Shown: positions 10,694-21,525, numbered from the stretch's first letter. The stretch: DNA of 64,000 nucleotides from Vibrio cidicii (GCF_009763805.1 NZ_CP046803.1:806001-870000), one strand, 5' to 3'. Program-made: numbers and translations. Notes: generated from the sequence alone by a model not told the origin.

Positions 10694-12215
10694 TTAGAAG
10701 AAACCCAGGGGGTTGATGTCGTAGCTAATCAGCAAGTTTTTAGTGTTTTGATAGTGATTGAGCATCATTTTGTGCGTTTCACGGCCAATGCCCGATTTCT
10801 TGTAGCCGCCAAATGCCGCATGGGCAGGATAGGCGTGATAGCAGTTGATCCAGATCCGCCCCGCTTCGATATTACGTCCCATGCGATAAGCGAGGTTTCT
10901 GGTCACGCGTCCACACTCCAGCGCCGAGACCATATTCGGTATCGTTAGCGATCGCCAAGGCCTCTGCTTCATCTTTAAAAGTGGTCACCGCAATCACCGG
11001 GCCAAAGATCTCCTCTTGGAATACGCGCATTTTGTTGTGGCCTTGCAGTAAGGTCGGCTGAATGTAGTAGCCTTGCGACAACGCACTTTCTTGCTGGGCG
11101 ATTTCACCGCCGAAGATCACTTTTGCGCCTTCCTGACGACCGATTTCAAGATAGCTGAGGATCTTGTCAAACTGCTCTTGCGAGGCTTGCGCGCCCACTT
11201 GGCAATCGGTATCCAGCGGGTTGCCTTGCTTGATGGTTTTCGCCCGCTCGGCCACTTTGGCAATAAACTTGTCGTAGATGGATTCATGCACCAGCACGCG
11301 TGACGGACAGGTACACACTTCACCTTGGTTGAAAAACGCCAGCAAAGTGCCTTCAATACACTTGTTCAGATACTCATCTTCATGGTCAAACACGTCTGGG
11401 AAATAGATGTTCGGTGACTTACCGCCCAGCTCAACCGTAGATGGAATTAGGTTATCAGCCGCACAGCGCAAAATGTGGTTGCCCACTTGCGTTGAGCCAG
11501 TAAAGGCTAATTTGGCAATGCGGTTGCTGGTCGCGAGCGCTTGACCGGCTTCAGTACCAAAGCCGTTGACCACATTGATAACACCCGCCGGGATCAAATC
11601 GCCAATTTTTTCCATCAGAACTAAGATCGACGTTGGTGTCTGCTCTGCCGGCTTCAGAACCACACAACAGCCTGCCGCCAGCGCGGGTGCCAGTTTCCAC
11701 GCCGCCATCAGCATCGGGAAGTTCCACGGAATGATCTGTCCGACCACACCAATCGGTTCAGGGAAGTGATAGCTCGCGGTATTAGCATCAAGCTCCGCCG
11801 CGCTGCCTTCCTGCGCGCGGATACAACCAGCAAAATAGCGGAAGTGGTCAACCACCAGCGGTAAATCTGCTGCTAATGTTTCGCGTACAGGCTTACCATT
11901 TTCCCACGTTTCGGCCACCGCCAGCTCTTCCAGATGCGCTTCAATGCGATCAGCGATTTTCAGCAAGATATTGGAGCGCTCCGTGACACTGGTTTTCGCC
12001 CACTGCGCTCTGACATTGTGCGCGGCATCCAGCGCGAGATTGATGTCCGCTTCTCCTGAGCGAGCGACTTTGCAATACGCCTGACCGTTGACCGGAGAAA
12101 TGTTGTCGAAATAGTCACCGCCGACTGGTTTCACCCACTCTCCGCCAATGTAATTGTCATAGTGAGATTTGAAGCTAACGATGGCATTTTCACTGCCTGG
12201 TTGTGCATAGATCAT
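10694..12215 (-). CDS. aldB: NAD(P)-dependent (acet)aldehyde dehydrogenase, AldB/ExaC type, frameshifted
   Basis: Aldehyde dehydrogenase oxidising acetaldehyde or a related short aldehyde to the acid. Key features: [28 protein letters not shown] (cofactor fold), VELGGKSPN with the general-base Glu and [12 protein letters not shown] with the catalytic Cys. The 506-residue corrected length equals the AldB/ExaC class. ATG 12215 follows AAAGGACGAG. The frame breaks at TTT 10896-10898 (GAAAC on the coding strand); with GAAC it reads [19 protein letters not shown] sigma-54-type promoter is upstream and an AcoR-like activator is divergent, so induction by an aldehyde, alcohol or acetoin-related signal is likely. 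Confidence 0.9.
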
Positions 12216-12282
12216 AACTCGTCCTTTTGTTTCTCGTTCAGTGTTGACAGTGTCGAAACGCACTGTTGTCCAACTTAACAAC

Positions 12283-12298
12283 GCAAGTCACAGGCCAA
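12283..12298 (-). promoter_or_regulatory. Sigma-54 (-24/-12) promoter of aldB-like gene
   Basis: On the minus strand TTGGCCTGTGACTTGC has GG and GC separated by exactly 10 bp, the invariant -24/-12 arrangement. Predicted transcription start is near 12271, leaving a leader of about 55 nt. The divergent gene encodes a GAFTGA-containing sigma-54 activator. An inverted repeat AACAACAA (12297-12304)/TTGTTGTT (12310-12317) abuts the -24 element. Confidence 0.7.
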
Positions 12299-12410
12299 CA
12301 ACAACAGGCTTGTTGTTAAACAAATGTAAAACTATGATTACCAAACGATAACAACTTGGGTGAGTTCAGATTGAGCAGAAGTATGGTGTGTTCACCAGTG
12401 TTCAAGTGCT

Positions 12411-12443
12411 ACAAAATGGCACACTCTCACTGTGACAAAATGG
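12411..12443. repeat. Direct repeat ACAAAATGG, possible activator site
   Basis: ACAAAATGG occurs at 12411-12419 and 12435-12443, start to start 24 bp, immediately before the activator's ATG (12451) and 110-160 bp upstream of the sigma-54 promoter, a plausible distance for an upstream activating sequence. Binding is not demonstrated. Confidence 0.35.
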
Positions 12444-12450
12444 TACAGTC

Positions 12451-14208
12451 ATGCAACTTCAACAGGTTACTAACCCCAATTGGCTTTCCAGTTCTTGGAA
12501 TCGCAGTGAACAGGCCGGCCTAAAGCAGCGCCGACGCCCAGAAGATGTGCGTTTAACGGCTGCACTGCTCAAAGATCGTCGCCAGCAAAACAGCGTACTG
12601 ATTGACAGCGTCAGTCAATATGCGTTGCCCTTGTTTAACCAGTTGTTTGCGCACAGTGACAGCCGTTTGATTCTCACCGATGCAGAAGGGGTGATTATCG
12701 GCAGTTGGGGACAACCGAAATTTCGTGAAAGACTGACCGAAATCGCCCTAAGTTCCGGAGCCTGCTGGCAGGAAAAACTCAAAGGCACCAACGCGATTGG
12801 CACTGCCTTAATCGAAGCCAAACCCATCTCGGTGATTGGCGATCAACATTTTATACAGCATCACCGCTTTATCAGTTGTTCTGCCAGCCCTGTTTTTGAT
12901 CACAATGGGCAATTGATAGGTATTTTGGACATCACCAGCGAAGAGCAAAAACATGATTTTTCTACCCAAGTGCTGGTGCAAAACATGGTGCAGCAGGTAG
13001 AAAATCAGCTGCTGAACCAGATCCCAGATAGTCATATTCGGGTCGACTTAGCCTGCGAAACCTCCCTGTTGCACAGCGGCTGGCAAGGCGTGATCATCGC
13101 CGATGAAGCAGGAACAATTTTGGCGCACAACCAAGTGGCCAAGCAGTTGTTAGCGCGAGACAAGGTGATCGGCCAGCCGCTGGAGAACATTTTACACCAA
13201 CGTTCATCCCAGCATTCGCTGGTGTTCGCCACCCAAACCCTAGGCGAGAAAAAGCGCCGCCGCGCGATTTGCGCCTCAAACGATCTTCACTTTGGCGACA
13301 GCAGAGTCGAGCATTGCTGGCAACAAGCGAATCGCGTCATCGACAAAGATATCCGTTTACTGATCCTCGGAGAAACTGGGGTGGGTAAAAATGAGTTCGT
13401 TAAAGCACTGCACAAAAACAGCGCGCGCAAAAACGGGCCTTTGGTGGCGGTTAACTGCGGGGCGCTACCGAAAGATCTGATTGAATCGGAGCTGTTTGGC
13501 TATCAGGCAGGCGCTTTTACTGGAGCGAGCAACAAAGGCTATCTGGGTAAAGTGCGCCAAGCCGACAAAGGGATTTTGTTTTTAGATGAGATTGCCGATC
13601 TGCCTTTAGCGGCACAAAGCCGATTGCTGCACGTACTGCAAGATAAAACTGTTCTGCCGATCGGCTCAAACCAAAGTGTGCAAGTAGATACACAGATCAT
13701 TGCTGCAACGCACAAAAATCTCGAGCAGTTAGTCGCGCAAGGCGAGTTTCGTCAAGATCTCTACTACCGCCTCAATGGCCTTGTCATCGAGCTGCCGCGC
13801 TTGCAACAGCGCAGCGACAAACAAACTCTGATAGAGCAAATTCACCGTCGGTATGCCGAGAGCGATCAATCAATTTGTCCTCATCTGATGGCGCTGTTGC
13901 TCGGTTACCACTGGCCGGGCAATTTACGTGAGCTCGATAGCCTGCTTAAAGTGTCCGCGCTAATGGCACAAGGTGAAACGGTGCTGACCCTCAGCCATCT
14001 GCCGAATCACCTTGCTGGCAAACTGGGCCAACCGCAACCTCCGTATGAGGTAGAAACGGCAGTCAAAGACATTAAATCGACCGTCGATGAATCTTTGCTG
14101 AAAACCTACCAAGCGACACAAGGCAACATCAGCAAAACCTCGCGTTTGCTTGGCATAAGCCGCAACACCATTTATCGCAAACTTAAGAGTTTGGGGATGT
14201 TGAGTTAA
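12451..14208 (+). CDS. Sigma-54-dependent transcriptional activator, AcoR-like
   Basis: A 585-residue bacterial enhancer-binding protein. The N-terminus has the AcoR hallmark (SSWNRSEQAGL) and a GAF-type sensor (about 60-190). The AAA+ domain has Walker A GETGVGKNE near residue 308, the GAFTGA sigma-54 contact loop near 353, Walker B GILFLDEIADL near 374 and an R-finger region. A Fis-type HTH (NISKTSRLLGISRNTIYRKL) closes the protein. By position it should activate the divergent aldehyde dehydrogenase. The inducer is unknown; family members respond to acetoin, alcohols or aldehydes. No strong Shine-Dalgarno precedes ATG 12451, suggesting low expression. Confidence 0.9.
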   Translation: MQLQQVTNPNWLSSSWNRSEQAGLKQRRRPEDVRLTAALLKDRRQQNSVLIDSVSQYALPLFNQLFAHSDSRLILTDAEGVIIGSWGQPKFRERLTEIALSSGACWQEKLKGTNAIGTALIEAKPISVIGDQHFIQHHRFISCSASPVFDHNGQLIGILDITSEEQKHDFSTQVLVQNMVQQVENQLLNQIPDSHIRVDLACETSLLHSGWQGVIIADEAGTILAHNQVAKQLLARDKVIGQPLENILHQRSSQHSLVFATQTLGEKKRRRAICASNDLHFGDSRVEHCWQQANRVIDKDIRLLILGETGVGKNEFVKALHKNSARKNGPLVAVNCGALPKDLIESELFGYQAGAFTGASNKGYLGKVRQADKGILFLDEIADLPLAAQSRLLHVLQDKTVLPIGSNQSVQVDTQIIAATHKNLEQLVAQGEFRQDLYYRLNGLVIELPRLQQRSDKQTLIEQIHRRYAESDQSICPHLMALLLGYHWPGNLRELDSLLKVSALMAQGETVLTLSHLPNHLAGKLGQPQPPYEVETAVKDIKSTVDESLLKTYQATQGNISKTSRLLGISRNTIYRKLKSLGMLS

Positions 14209-14246
14209 TTCTGTGCGCGGTAACAAGGGTTGTTGTTAGATAACGT

Positions 14247-14654
14247 TCAAATAGCGATACCAAAGCCAAACATAACTTGGACGTCATGTTCTTTCCGATC
14301 ATAAATGCCGAACTTCATGCTCAAGCCCATACCGCTATAGACTGCCGTGACACCGTAGAGAAAATGCTGGTCTTTTTGACCTAGAGAAAGACCCAAACGC
14401 GAGTTGCCAATTGGCTGAAATTCTCCTATCCCAGCAGAGATAAGATAAGTGTCAGATGCAAGCAAGAGATCCCCGTAAAGGCCACTGCGTTGGCTCGTTT
14501 GCGCTTCGGCATCCAAACGGTAGCTCATTCCGGCAATCACATTGGCTTTAAACAGTGTGTCGTAATAGATCCCCCCCATAGGGTAAACCTGCTGTTCGGC
14601 TTGGGTCATCAGAGGGAAAAAGCAAAAACCGAGTAACATGATGCGTTTTAACAT
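14247..14654 (-). CDS. Small exported protein, possible outer-membrane beta-barrel
   Basis: A 135-residue protein with a clear signal peptide (MLKRIMLLGFCFFPLMTQA, cut after TQA). The mature part consists of short alternating strands rich in Gly, Tyr and Ser (GIYYDTLFK, AGMSYRLD, GLYGDLLLA, LGLSLGQ, MFGFGIAI) ending in a hydrophobic/aromatic strand, which suggests an outer-membrane beta-barrel or a fragment of one. I do not recognise a family. It is convergent with the sigma-54 activator. Confidence 0.65.
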   Translation of the reverse strand: MLKRIMLLGFCFFPLMTQAEQQVYPMGGIYYDTLFKANVIAGMSYRLDAEAQTSQRSGLYGDLLLASDTYLISAGIGEFQPIGNSRLGLSLGQKDQHFLYGVTAVYSGMGLSMKFGIYDRKEHDVQVMFGFGIAI

Positions 14655-14948
14655 CTTAAAGCTCGCAGCTAGAAGTGGGACCTTGATGTTACCCTACACT
14701 TTTATAAAAAATAAAATTAAATAAAATCATAACTTTATAATAAAAAGTGATAATTAGACGCTTCTTCTGTTTTTTTACCCACTGCCTCGCTTTTTCCGTC
14801 CTTTTTCTAGGATCGGAGAAACAAACTTAAAAACGCTCGTCTTGTATATTGACCACAGGCCGATAGTCAACCTGAGACTCCAGATTGTTTAACGTCAAAT
14901 GTGACAGTTCTAGGGAATAATCTGCTTGTCTTCAAGATCTGTATATCT

Positions 14949-17019
14949 CTATAAATTGTCACAAGCAGGAGCAAAAAAGTAGTAGCCATTTTTCCCCGCC
15001 AGTTTGGCTTGATACATGGCTTGATCGGCTTGCTGTATGAGTGTGTCTGCGCTGATATCACGATTTTCTGGATAGAGACTGATGCCAATACTGGCCGACA
15101 AACTCATTTCATACTCTGAGACATGCAGCGGCTTCGCGATAGAGCTGAGTAAACGGGCTACGATCTGAGTCGTGCGATGTTTATCATCAATATCCGACAG
15201 AATCACAATAAACTCATCGCCACCAAAACGCGCTAAAGTGTCTTCTTCTCGAGTAATGGTTTTCATCCTCTGTGCCATGATGCACAGCACTTCATCCCCC
15301 GCGGAGTGTCCATATTGGTCGTTCACGTCTTTAAAGCCATCTAAATCAATAAACAGCAGTGCAATGGCACGGCCATATTTTTTCGCATTCAGCATCGACG
15401 CATTTAGACGCTCTTGCAGCAAAAGACGGTTAGGAAGTTTGGTTAAGGCGTCATAATGGGCGATCTTTTCTAGTTGGTATTCGTGCTCTTTGAGTGCGGA
15501 AATATCAGAAAACAGCGCGACATAGCGAACATCCTCGACCGGATCGCTGACCCGGCTAATGGTCAGTAATTCAGGATAGATTTCGCCGTTTTTACGTTTG
15601 TTCCAGATCTCTCCGCGCCAACATCCTTCGAGATGTAATGTTCTCCAGATGCTGTGATAAAACGCTCGATCGTGAATACCGGATTTGAGCATTTTCGGCG
15701 ACTGACCAATCACCTCTTCTCGGCTATAACCTGTAATTTGGCTAAACGCCCGATTGACATCCACGATCAAACCGCGGCTATTGGCAATCAAAATTCCCTC
15801 GTGAACATATTTGTACACATCAGCGGCGAGTGCGAGCTGCTGTTTCTCGCGCTTTATCTTCACTGATGTCAATGTGAGTGCCAAACATCTCTAGCGGCTT
15901 ACCACTTTCATCCCACAGCGCCACTTTGCCCCGATCCATTACCCATACCCAATGTCCATCGCGGTGACGCATCCGCACCTCACACTGGTAGTATTCCTGC
16001 TCACCAGCAAAATGCGCTTGCAACTTTTTCTCTGATTTTTTGACATCCTCGGGGTGGAGGAGAGCAAACCAAGTTTGAATAGAAACGGGTTCTAACTCAT
16101 GCAACTGATAACCAATAATTTCTGCCCAGCGCGGGTTGAACTCCGTCTTGCCCGTTTGAATATTCCAATACCAAGTGCCAGCATCGGTCCCTTCGATCAC
16201 GTTTTCCAGCCGTTCAGTTTGCGCGCGCAGGTTATCTCGCGTTTTGCAAATCACGTCTAACATCTCGTTGACGGTGTCGGTCAATACGGAAAGTTCGGTA
16301 TAAGAAGAGGAGTGAACTTTTGCCGTGGGTAAGCCATCGGCATCTCGCTCCACTAAGGTATTGGTTATTCTTTGTAGCGGTCGGGTCAAAATCCATTGGA
16401 TTAGGGTGGCTGAGAGTACGGTTTGCATCAGCAGCAAGCCAAGGGCCGTGAGTAACGAGTTCAGCAATAGATTTCTTTTTTCCTGCTGTAATTCTTCACC
16501 ACTGCCATACACTTTGACATGACCGAGCAAAGCACCCTCTGCGCTTCTAATGTCTCGCTGCTGGAAAAATAGCGAAGAAGCGAGCAAGGGATCATCTTGG
16601 CTAGGTATAAACTCACGCACTTCACCCGTTGGCATTTTAATCAAACCGACGGCAGAGAAAGGCGGTTCAGAGGCGGATTCTAACCGAGAAGCTTCCAGTA
16701 AGATGGCGAGCAGCGCTTTATGATTCGCGGTACTCATTTCTGTTTGTGCCAAGAGCAAGTAATCAACGAGATGACCAGCTTGCAGATCGAGAGCAATCGC
16801 ACGGCTTAGCCGCTCTGCACTCTCCTGAGCTTGACCCAAAATCTCCTCTTCAAGCATCTCAGTGCGATGTTGATAGGTATGAAAAGCATAGCTGGCGATG
16901 ACCAATGATGTGGTCAAGATCACCATGACCACCAAACTCAGCGCTAAAGAACGCCCTTGTTGCAAAGCCCATTTATCCATACGATCCTCCAGCCATTGAG
17001 ACACGCTCATACAGGACAA
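14949..17019 (-). CDS. Membrane-anchored PAS-PAS-GGDEF diguanylate cyclase, frameshifted
   Basis: Predicted c-di-GMP synthase. Order: TM helix (LALSLVVMVILTTSLVIASYAF), periplasmic domain, second TM (LLTALGLLLMQTVLSATLIQWIL), HAMP-like linker, PAS with PAC motif (about nt 15880-16200), second PAS (GILIANSRGLIVDVNRAF), then GGDEF. The active-site loop RFGGDEFIVIL is intact and an RxxD inhibitory site (REED) sits five residues before it, so product inhibition is expected. Two open frames join at TTT 15843-15845 (coding GAAAC); GAAC gives SEDKAREQQLALAADVYKY. Start among MSCM/MSV/MDKW is uncertain. No close partner gene. Confidence 0.87.
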
Positions 17020-17219
17020 GACGGATTCGCAAAGATTGTGCCACCATTGTCTCGCCCCCTTTGGATGGATAACGTACGACCACGATCGCGGATAAATTAA
17101 CTATAAGCGATACGATGCCGGCTTCAGGGGTTTTTGGTTACTTTTTGACAGAAATCATAATAAAGGTGAGAAACCTTGTCGCTAAGGTATACCAATCTCA
17201 GCGACAAGATGAGAACCGG

Positions 17220-17873
17220 TTAGATAGCGACCTCTTCGCCCGCTTCGTCTTCGCTAACAATATCGCTCTCTTGAGCGGCTTCTGCCAACCAACGCTGCAT
17301 AGCGGCGCTTTGCAGTACTTTGTCTCGATAGAGCGCGGCTTGCTCTGACAGCGGGATCTGGTAAGTGATAAAACGCAAAACCACCGGAGCGTACATAGCA
17401 TCGGCAATCGACCAAGCGCCAAACAGCCATTGCTGCGGGTACTGCGTCATCTGTTCACTCCAAATCGTATCAATACGGGCGACATCGAGACGTGCCTGTT
17501 CAGAAAGTGCCACTTTACGCCTCGCGCGGCAGTTCATTGGTAACTCATTGCGTAATGCGCTAAACCCTGAATGCATTTCACAAGCGATGGCGCGCGCTTT
17601 GGCTCTTTCTCGCACATCGCTAGGCCACGCTTTCCCGCCTAATTTCACTTCGTTGAGGTACTCCAAAATCGCCAAGGAATCCCACACCACTCGCTCACCA
17701 TCTACTAAAGCAGGCACTTTCCCTGTGGGCGTAACCCCCTGTAATGTTTGGTAAAACTCAGGGGTAAATAACTTGAGCTTTTCAATTTCGACCTCCAGTC
17801 CGTTTTGAGCAAACCCCAACCATGCGCGTAGTGACCAACTAGAGTAGTTTTGATTTCCTATGTAGAGCTTCAT
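17220..17873 (-). CDS. Glutathione S-transferase family protein
   Basis: A 217-residue GST. The thioredoxin-like N-terminal domain has NQNYSSWSLRAWL (catalytic Ser region), the cis-Pro segment GKVPALVD and the glutathione-binding WDSLAILEYL; an all-helical C-terminal domain with WSIADAMYAPV follows. ATG 17873 is 6 nt after AAGGA. It is divergent from the LysR regulator at 17984, a pairing that suggests local control. A 9-bp hairpin (17175-17208) lies downstream. Confidence 0.88.
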   Translation of the reverse strand: MKLYIGNQNYSSWSLRAWLGFAQNGLEVEIEKLKLFTPEFYQTLQGVTPTGKVPALVDGERVVWDSLAILEYLNEVKLGGKAWPSDVRERAKARAIACEMHSGFSALRNELPMNCRARRKVALSEQARLDVARIDTIWSEQMTQYPQQWLFGAWSIADAMYAPVVLRFITYQIPLSEQAALYRDKVLQSAAMQRWLAEAAQESDIVSEDEAGEEVAI

Positions 17874-17983
17874 TGTCATTCCTTTTTCGGTTGATATAGC
17901 AAAACAATAGGGCAAGTTTTTCTGCGCGACTAACGGATAGTTTTTATATAACCTATTCAAAATTACGATGGATGAGGCAAACA

Positions 17984-18817
17984 ATGGACATTGAAGCTTT
18001 ACGCAGTTTTCTTGCTTTTGTCGAAACGGGCAGTTTTACCCGGGCGGCAAAACAGATCAGCCGTACACAGTCGGCTTTCAGTGCGCAAATGCGCAAATTG
18101 GAGGAAGAGATTGGTGCTTCGCTGTTTATCAAAGAGGGGCGCTATTTGGTCCTTAGCGATGCCGGAGTGCGCCTCACCACTCATGCGCGCAATCTGGTGA
18201 CGCAGCATGATGAATCCTTGTCTCAACTGCAGCATTTTCAGGATAAACGACCGCTGCGCCTCGGCTGCCCGGAAGATTACAATCAAACCGTGCTGCCGAC
18301 GTTAGTGGCCAAGCTGCAACAGTTACAACCCACCTGCTCGATACAGATTTACAGCTTGCCCAGTGTCGATTTGCGTCGCCAATTAGACGCGGGCGAGCTG
18401 GACTGCGCGATTCTTACCCGCGCGCCTGATAGTGAGGAAGGCTATTGGCTTACTTCCGATCAGGGCGTGTGGATCGCATCGCCGCACTATCAAGCCGATC
18501 TGCACACGCCGCTTACTCTGGCGCTGTTTCAAACCGACTGCAAATATCATGCGGCTGCGATTGATGGCTTGACCAAGCGCGGTATCGCTTTTCACCTTTT
18601 GGCATGTTGCAATACCGCCTCGGCGCAGCGCGCTTTGGTCGAGCAGGGTTTAGCGATTGGCGCCATGGGGCGTCTCAGCGCTGGTAATAGAGTGCAAATA
18701 TTGGCCGATATGCCACCCCTACCTAAGGTGGATATTGTGTTAGCAGTTGCCGCTAAACCACACCCTTTGCTCAGTCAACAACTGCTGACAAAGCTCGAAA
18801 GTGAGTTTGTTTGTTAG
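17984..18817 (+). CDS. LysR-family transcriptional regulator
   Basis: A 277-residue LysR regulator. The N-terminal winged HTH is complete (MDIEALRSFLAFVETGSFTRAAKQISRTQSAFSAQMRKLEEEIG). The effector domain starts near residue 88 (LRLGCPEDYNQTVLPTLVAKL). ATG 17984 is preferred to 17972 because of GAGG 7 nt upstream. It is divergent from the GST gene, its likeliest target. Confidence 0.9.
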   Translation: MDIEALRSFLAFVETGSFTRAAKQISRTQSAFSAQMRKLEEEIGASLFIKEGRYLVLSDAGVRLTTHARNLVTQHDESLSQLQHFQDKRPLRLGCPEDYNQTVLPTLVAKLQQLQPTCSIQIYSLPSVDLRRQLDAGELDCAILTRAPDSEEGYWLTSDQGVWIASPHYQADLHTPLTLALFQTDCKYHAAAIDGLTKRGIAFHLLACCNTASAQRALVEQGLAIGAMGRLSAGNRVQILADMPPLPKVDIVLAVAAKPHPLLSQQLLTKLESEFVC

Positions 18818-18869
18818 CCTTGAACCTTCATCTATTCGTTACGATGACAACGCGAAACTGGAGAACAGC

Positions 18870-19244
18870 ATGTCAAAACTTAACTGGAAATCGGCTTGCC
18901 TAACGTTATTGCTTCTCACACCTTGCGGGCCACTTCTTGCCTCTGAGCGCGCAGAAATTGCATGGGAAATGGTAGAAAGCGGCGCGCTGCTGATCGATGT
19001 GCGCACTGCCGAAGAGTTCGCCAGTGGGCATCTCGAACAGGCGCGTAATATCCCTCTTAGCGAGGTTGCCACCGGCTTTCGCGCGATTGATAAAAACCAG
19101 CCGATGGTGGTCTATTGTCGCAGCGGCAACCGCTCGTCCATCGCCATGCAAGCGCTGGTGAAACAGGGTTTCACCAATGTGCACAATGGTGGTGGCCTAA
19201 GTGAAATGCAGCAAACTCAACTAAAAATGCCGCCACTTAATTGA
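18870..19244 (+). CDS. Periplasmic single-domain rhodanese (PspE-like)
   Basis: A 124-residue thiosulphate sulphurtransferase-like protein: signal peptide (to about LLAS), LIDVRTAEEFASGHLEQARNIPL and the active-site loop CRSGNRSS with the persulphide-forming Cys. ATG 18870 follows GGAGAACAGC. It lies 52 bp after the LysR gene on the same strand and may be co-transcribed. The role is sulphur transfer or cyanide/thiol chemistry in the periplasm. Confidence 0.88.
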   Translation: MSKLNWKSACLTLLLLTPCGPLLASERAEIAWEMVESGALLIDVRTAEEFASGHLEQARNIPLSEVATGFRAIDKNQPMVVYCRSGNRSSIAMQALVKQGFTNVHNGGGLSEMQQTQLKMPPLN

Positions 19245-19332
19245 GCTTCCATGCCAGTAAAGCCAACGGAAGCTCGACCAAACTCAGCAGAGTCGGCATA
19301 CTGTCGGCTGTGCTTTTCGCTCGGTTAGGGTT

Positions 19333-20175
19333 ATGCAAATCAGTCTGTTAGAATATCACGCCTTAGGTGATGCGATTATCGCGCTCAATACGCCCGCCTT
19401 TACGTCGCGCTATGTGGCGCTGCTGCGCGAAATTGTCGATTTTGACTGCGCGGTGATGCTCGGCTATCGCCACAACAAACACCCGATTTATCTCTACGAT
19501 TCGATTCCGGATAACCGCGAACTGCTGTTTCAACGCTACCTGACGGAGTCATATCAGCACGATCCGTTCTATCGTTTAGTGGCCGATACGCAGCAAGAAG
19601 GCGTGTTTCATCTCAGCGAAATGAGCGGTGCGCCGCACAGTTATCAGCAACACCATTACCAGCAGCAGTTTTATCCGCAAACTGGCTGGCAGGATGAAAT
19701 GAGCCTGGCAGTGCAACTCGACAGTGAGCGCTGGATTTTGCTCTACCTTGGCCACCTTTCTGCCGGGCGCCGTTTTTCCGCGCAGGACCGACAAGCGCTT
19801 AAAAGCCGATTCCACACGCTGGCGCCGCTCTGCCGCCAACATTGGAGCGCCAATGCGCTGCTGCTGGCTCACAGCGATGACAACGCGCTGGAGAGCGAGA
19901 CCAACCACACGTCCGACATGCGCCGCTGGGTGGAACGCGCGCTGGCCAGCTTTGGCACCCAACTGCTGAGCCCACGCGAGCAGCAAATTACCGCCTTACT
20001 GGTGCAAGGGCTGGATTCGCAAGAGATCGCGACGAAGCTGAGCATCACACACGGCACGGTCAAAAATCATCGCAAGCGCATCTACGCGCAGCTCCATGTC
20101 GCCTCACTCAGTGAACTGTTTCAGCTGTTTTTAAATCACCTGATTGGCGCGCCCAACCATTCACCACGCGCTTGA
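19333..20175 (+). CDS. LuxR-family (GerE HTH) transcriptional regulator
   Basis: A 280-residue regulator with a C-terminal LuxR/GerE HTH (LSPREQQITALLVQGLDSQEIATKLSI followed by HGTVKNHRKRIYAQL). The N-terminal about 200 residues are acidic/aromatic and match neither a receiver domain nor an obvious acyl-homoserine-lactone pocket (the Trp/Tyr/Asp pattern of LuxR is not seen), so the signal is unknown. No luxI-type gene lies beside it. The gene runs in the direction of tyrS with an 86-bp gap. Confidence 0.82.
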   Translation: MQISLLEYHALGDAIIALNTPAFTSRYVALLREIVDFDCAVMLGYRHNKHPIYLYDSIPDNRELLFQRYLTESYQHDPFYRLVADTQQEGVFHLSEMSGAPHSYQQHHYQQQFYPQTGWQDEMSLAVQLDSERWILLYLGHLSAGRRFSAQDRQALKSRFHTLAPLCRQHWSANALLLAHSDDNALESETNHTSDMRRWVERALASFGTQLLSPREQQITALLVQGLDSQEIATKLSITHGTVKNHRKRIYAQLHVASLSELFQLFLNHLIGAPNHSPRA

Positions 20176-20261
20176 GACAATCACCGCGATTATCCCTTTA
20201 GGGACATCGCCGACTCGGCTCACTATCCGTTACTCTGCCTGCAAGACATCTTGGAGGCTGT

Positions 20262-21525
20262 ATGAATTCCCAAACCCTATTTGAAGATTTAACCGCGCGC
20301 GGCCTGATCGCGCAAAGCACATCGCTTGATGAACTCACCGCCCTGTTTCTCAGAACCGCAAACCCTGTACTGCGGCTTTGATCCAACCGCAGGCAGCCTG
20401 CACATCGGTCACTTGGTGCCGCTGTTGATGCTCAAACGTTTTCAGGATGCGGGGCACCAAGCCATTGCGCTGATTGGCGGCGCAACGGGCATGATTGGCG
20501 ATCCAAGCTTTAAAGCCACCGAACGCACACTCAACTCAGCGCAGACCGTGCAGCAATGGGTGGACGATTTACGCCAGCAGATCACGCGCACCATGACGCC
20601 GCATCTCACCCAGCCACTGCGGTGTGTCAATAACGCCGATTGGACGGGCCAAGTGAATGTGATCGACTTCTTCCGCGACATCGGCAAACACTTTTCGGTC
20701 AATGCGATGATCAACCGCGAATCGGTGAAACAGCGCCTGGCTCGCCCGGACCAAGGCATTTCGTTCACCGAATTCAGCTACTCGTTGCTGCAATCGTTCG
20801 ACTTTGCCCATTTGAACCGCGAACATCAGTGTCGCCTGCAAATTGGCGGTAACGATCAATGGGGCAACATCGTCAGCGGCATCGACCTCACCCGTCGCCT
20901 GAACAATGAAACCGTGCATGGTTTAACGCTGCCACTCGTCACCAAATCCGACGGCAGCAAATTTGGCAAAACCGAAGGGGGCGCCGTTTGGCTGGACGCG
21001 AGCAAGACCTCGCCCTACGCGTTCTACCAGTTCTGGTTGAACACCGACGATGCCGATGTATACCGTTTTCTGCGTTACTACACCTTCCTGTCGGTGGACG
21101 AGATTGCACGCATTGAAGCCGAAGATGCCGCGCGAAGCGGCAAACCGCAAGCGCAGCAAATTCTGGCCGAGAACATCACTGCATTTGTGCATGGCGAAGC
21201 GGGCTTAGCGAGCGCGCAACGCATCAGTGACGCCCTGTTCAGCGGCGCAGTTGCACAGCTCAGCCTGGATGAACTGGCGCAACTGGAGTTGGATGGGCTG
21301 CCGTGCACCACCGTCAGCACCGCAGATGATGTGGTTGAACTGCTGATCGCTTCGCAACTCGCCAGCTCCAAACGTCAGGCGCGCGAATGGTTGGCCAATG
21401 GCGCCATTCGCGTCAACGGGGAAAAAATGGCCGACGCCAATTTGAGCCAGAGCTTTGCGCTGTTCGATCGCTACTACCTGCTGCAACGCGGTAAGAAACA
21501 GTTTTCGCTTATCAAACTGAGCTAA
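20262..21525 (+). CDS. tyrS: Tyrosyl-tRNA synthetase, frameshifted
   Basis: Class I tyrosyl-tRNA synthetase, 420 residues when corrected. [20 protein letters not shown] carries the HIGH signature (near residue 47), GGNDQWGNI binds tyrosine and KFGKTEGG is the second nucleotide signature (near 231). A C-terminal S4 RNA-binding domain ([19 protein letters not shown]) is present. Start ATG 20262 has GGAGG upstream. The frame breaks at TTT 20346-20348; GTTTC read as GTTC gives [14 protein letters not shown]. An essential enzyme disrupted so early argues for a sequence error, unless a second tyrS exists elsewhere. Confidence 0.93.

Noticed and set aside
17175..17208. Terminator of the GST gene
   Set aside because: The stem CTTGTCGCT/AGCGACAAG has a 16-nt loop and no adjacent T-run, so I could not separate it from chance.
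20176..20261. Riboswitch or T-box leader for tyrS
   Set aside because: No T-box elements or convincing structure in an 86-bp gap, and T-boxes are not expected in this group.
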